The notes under the pieces: generated by a model
What the model was told of the DNA's origin: nothing
Seen by the model: the letters and a program-made list of their open reading frames with translations, nothing else
Databases searched by the model: none
Origin: Prostheceraeus crozeri
Lineage: Eukaryota; Platyhelminthes; Polycladida; Euryleptidae
NCBI GenBank assembly: GCA_907163375.1
Contig: CAJQUW010002215.1
Location: 1,755,730 to 1,819,729 of the forward strand
DNA: 64,000 bases
Direction: 5' to 3'
Part shown: one piece after another, positions 63,167 to 64,000 of the stretch
Numbering within the stretch: the stretch's first letter is position 1
Layout: every line of letters starts with the position of its first letter
Position numbers and translations under genes: made by a program

Positions 63167-64000
63167 GTTCAGGTCCCAGAAAGGTGACAAAGCTGGCAAA
63201 GAAGCATTATGCATTCTCTTGTTCATTTAAACAAAGTTTTCATACACAGTGAACGTTTTCATGACTACATAGACATAAAGGACACACTAGCATTAATTTC
63301 TTCTAAAAAGTCAATGATCAAATAAAACAAAGTCAGTGATCAGTCACTGTTGTTGCTATGTTTGATCCACCGAAAGTACGACATCATTGCAAAACCATAT
63401 CGTTTGTTTGGTCATCCCAGAGTAGTAATCCCGTGGCAAAAGGAAGGACAGTGCGGTGCAGTGATGAGTCATCGCTGCTGAGTCATCATGCTGACTCAGC
63501 CCCCCCTCTGGCGAGAGGAAGGACATGGCCAAAGATGTGTTGGGAGGAAAGGGTCCGTGAGGAGAAAACTGTTCCCAACCCCCCCCCCCTATGGAAGGAA
63601 GGAGGAGCAGCAAGGGTAGGAATATGGGAAAGATAGAGTGAGAAAAGGGTAGGTTTTGGTGGTTTTGGGATGAGAAAGTCCATTTTTCGGCATGAAGGAG
63701 TGCTCGGATGTGCAAACGGAGGGCAGATTCGGAATCTACTTGAAATTTTCGGTTAGGAAGGTTGTTTCCAGCGACATCGGAGAGAAAAAATTTTGAGGAC
63801 GTCCCCCCTATGGAACGAGACTTCCAACTTTGGTTCTAGAGATCGCAGAAAGTCGTGTGATAGCTCATTTGAAAGCCAAGAGTGAGAAAAATGCAGTGGA
63901 AGAAACGGCTTGCTCATATCTGCCTTCGTTTAGATGTGAAACGCCATTGAAAATTTTGGAAATTGGCGAAAAAAAGACGGAGTTAGAATTGGAATTTGGA
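63167..64000. other. no recognised gene; G/C-rich patch
   Basis: Contains a run of 13 C near 63577 and purine-rich DNA near 63595-63660, on a more G/C-rich background than the rest of the window. It includes the AP-1-type site cluster listed separately. Open frames here are on low-complexity sequence and not convincing. Confidence 0.4.
63465..63498. promoter_or_regulatory. cluster of three AP-1/bZIP-type sites
   Basis: TGAGTCA at 63465-63471 and 63479-63485 and TGACTCA at 63492-63498, within 34 bp. The second is set in TGCTGAGTCAT, matching a Maf/NF-E2-type half site. The motif is short, but three in so small a space is unlikely by chance. No promoter or gene is visible beside it. Confidence 0.4.

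Noticed and set aside
63486-63715. Overlapping open frames rich in Pro and Gly near the right edge
   Set aside because: They arise from the poly-C and purine-rich low-complexity DNA.

Overview
The window looks like A/T-rich nuclear DNA of a marine invertebrate animal. It has spliced genes with GT-AG introns and animal-type retroelements (RTE-like and CR1/L2-like LINEs, Penelope-like elements, BEL/Pao, PIF/Harbinger, hAT, tRNA-derived SINEs). The palindromes TACATGTA and TAGGCCTA are frequent. Echinoderm or another invertebrate deuterostome is my best guess, but it is only a guess.

One host gene is supported. It is 6-phosphofructo-2-kinase/fructose-2,6-bisphosphatase (PFKFB) on the + strand. 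Eight exons between 2302 and 30234 join in phase and encode the last part of the kinase domain and the whole bisphosphatase domain, with the catalytic Arg-His-Glu-His set present. The N-terminal kinase exons lie before the window. A possible last exon (46876-46956) lies about 16.6 kb beyond exon 30107-30234 and is followed by AATAAA at 47141. A 68-bp intron separates the catalytic Arg and His of the RHG motif.

The two long introns have absorbed many transposons. The intron 3550-23859 holds a tandem duplication, a MITE, a scrap of Penelope termini, a LINE carrying a foldback insertion, a second LINE 3' end, a BEL/Pao element with LTRs differing by one 4-bp repeat step (9876-15367), a hAT relic, and a PIF/Harbinger element with its transposase and MADF/BESS gene (about 19011-21702) plus a tRNA-like sequence. 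Shorter introns hold a relic of a PD-(D/E)XK-like repeat protein and another LINE. The intron 30235-46875 holds a Penelope-like element set in TA microsatellites, LINE pieces, a hAT MITE, a CR1-like LINE and a 103-bp-arm palindrome.

After 47 kb I recognise no host gene. This part holds a hAT MITE with 8-bp target duplication (49954-51032), a long-TIR DNA element (51851-53107), a Penelope element with 603-bp inverted arms, short tail and 12-bp target duplication (55732-57927), degenerate tandem repeats, another Penelope-like element with a 14-bp target duplication (61354-63152), and three AP-1-type sites near the end. I found no clear new multi-gene system. The least ordinary structures are the Penelope architectures and the hammerhead-like motifs in their terminal repeats.
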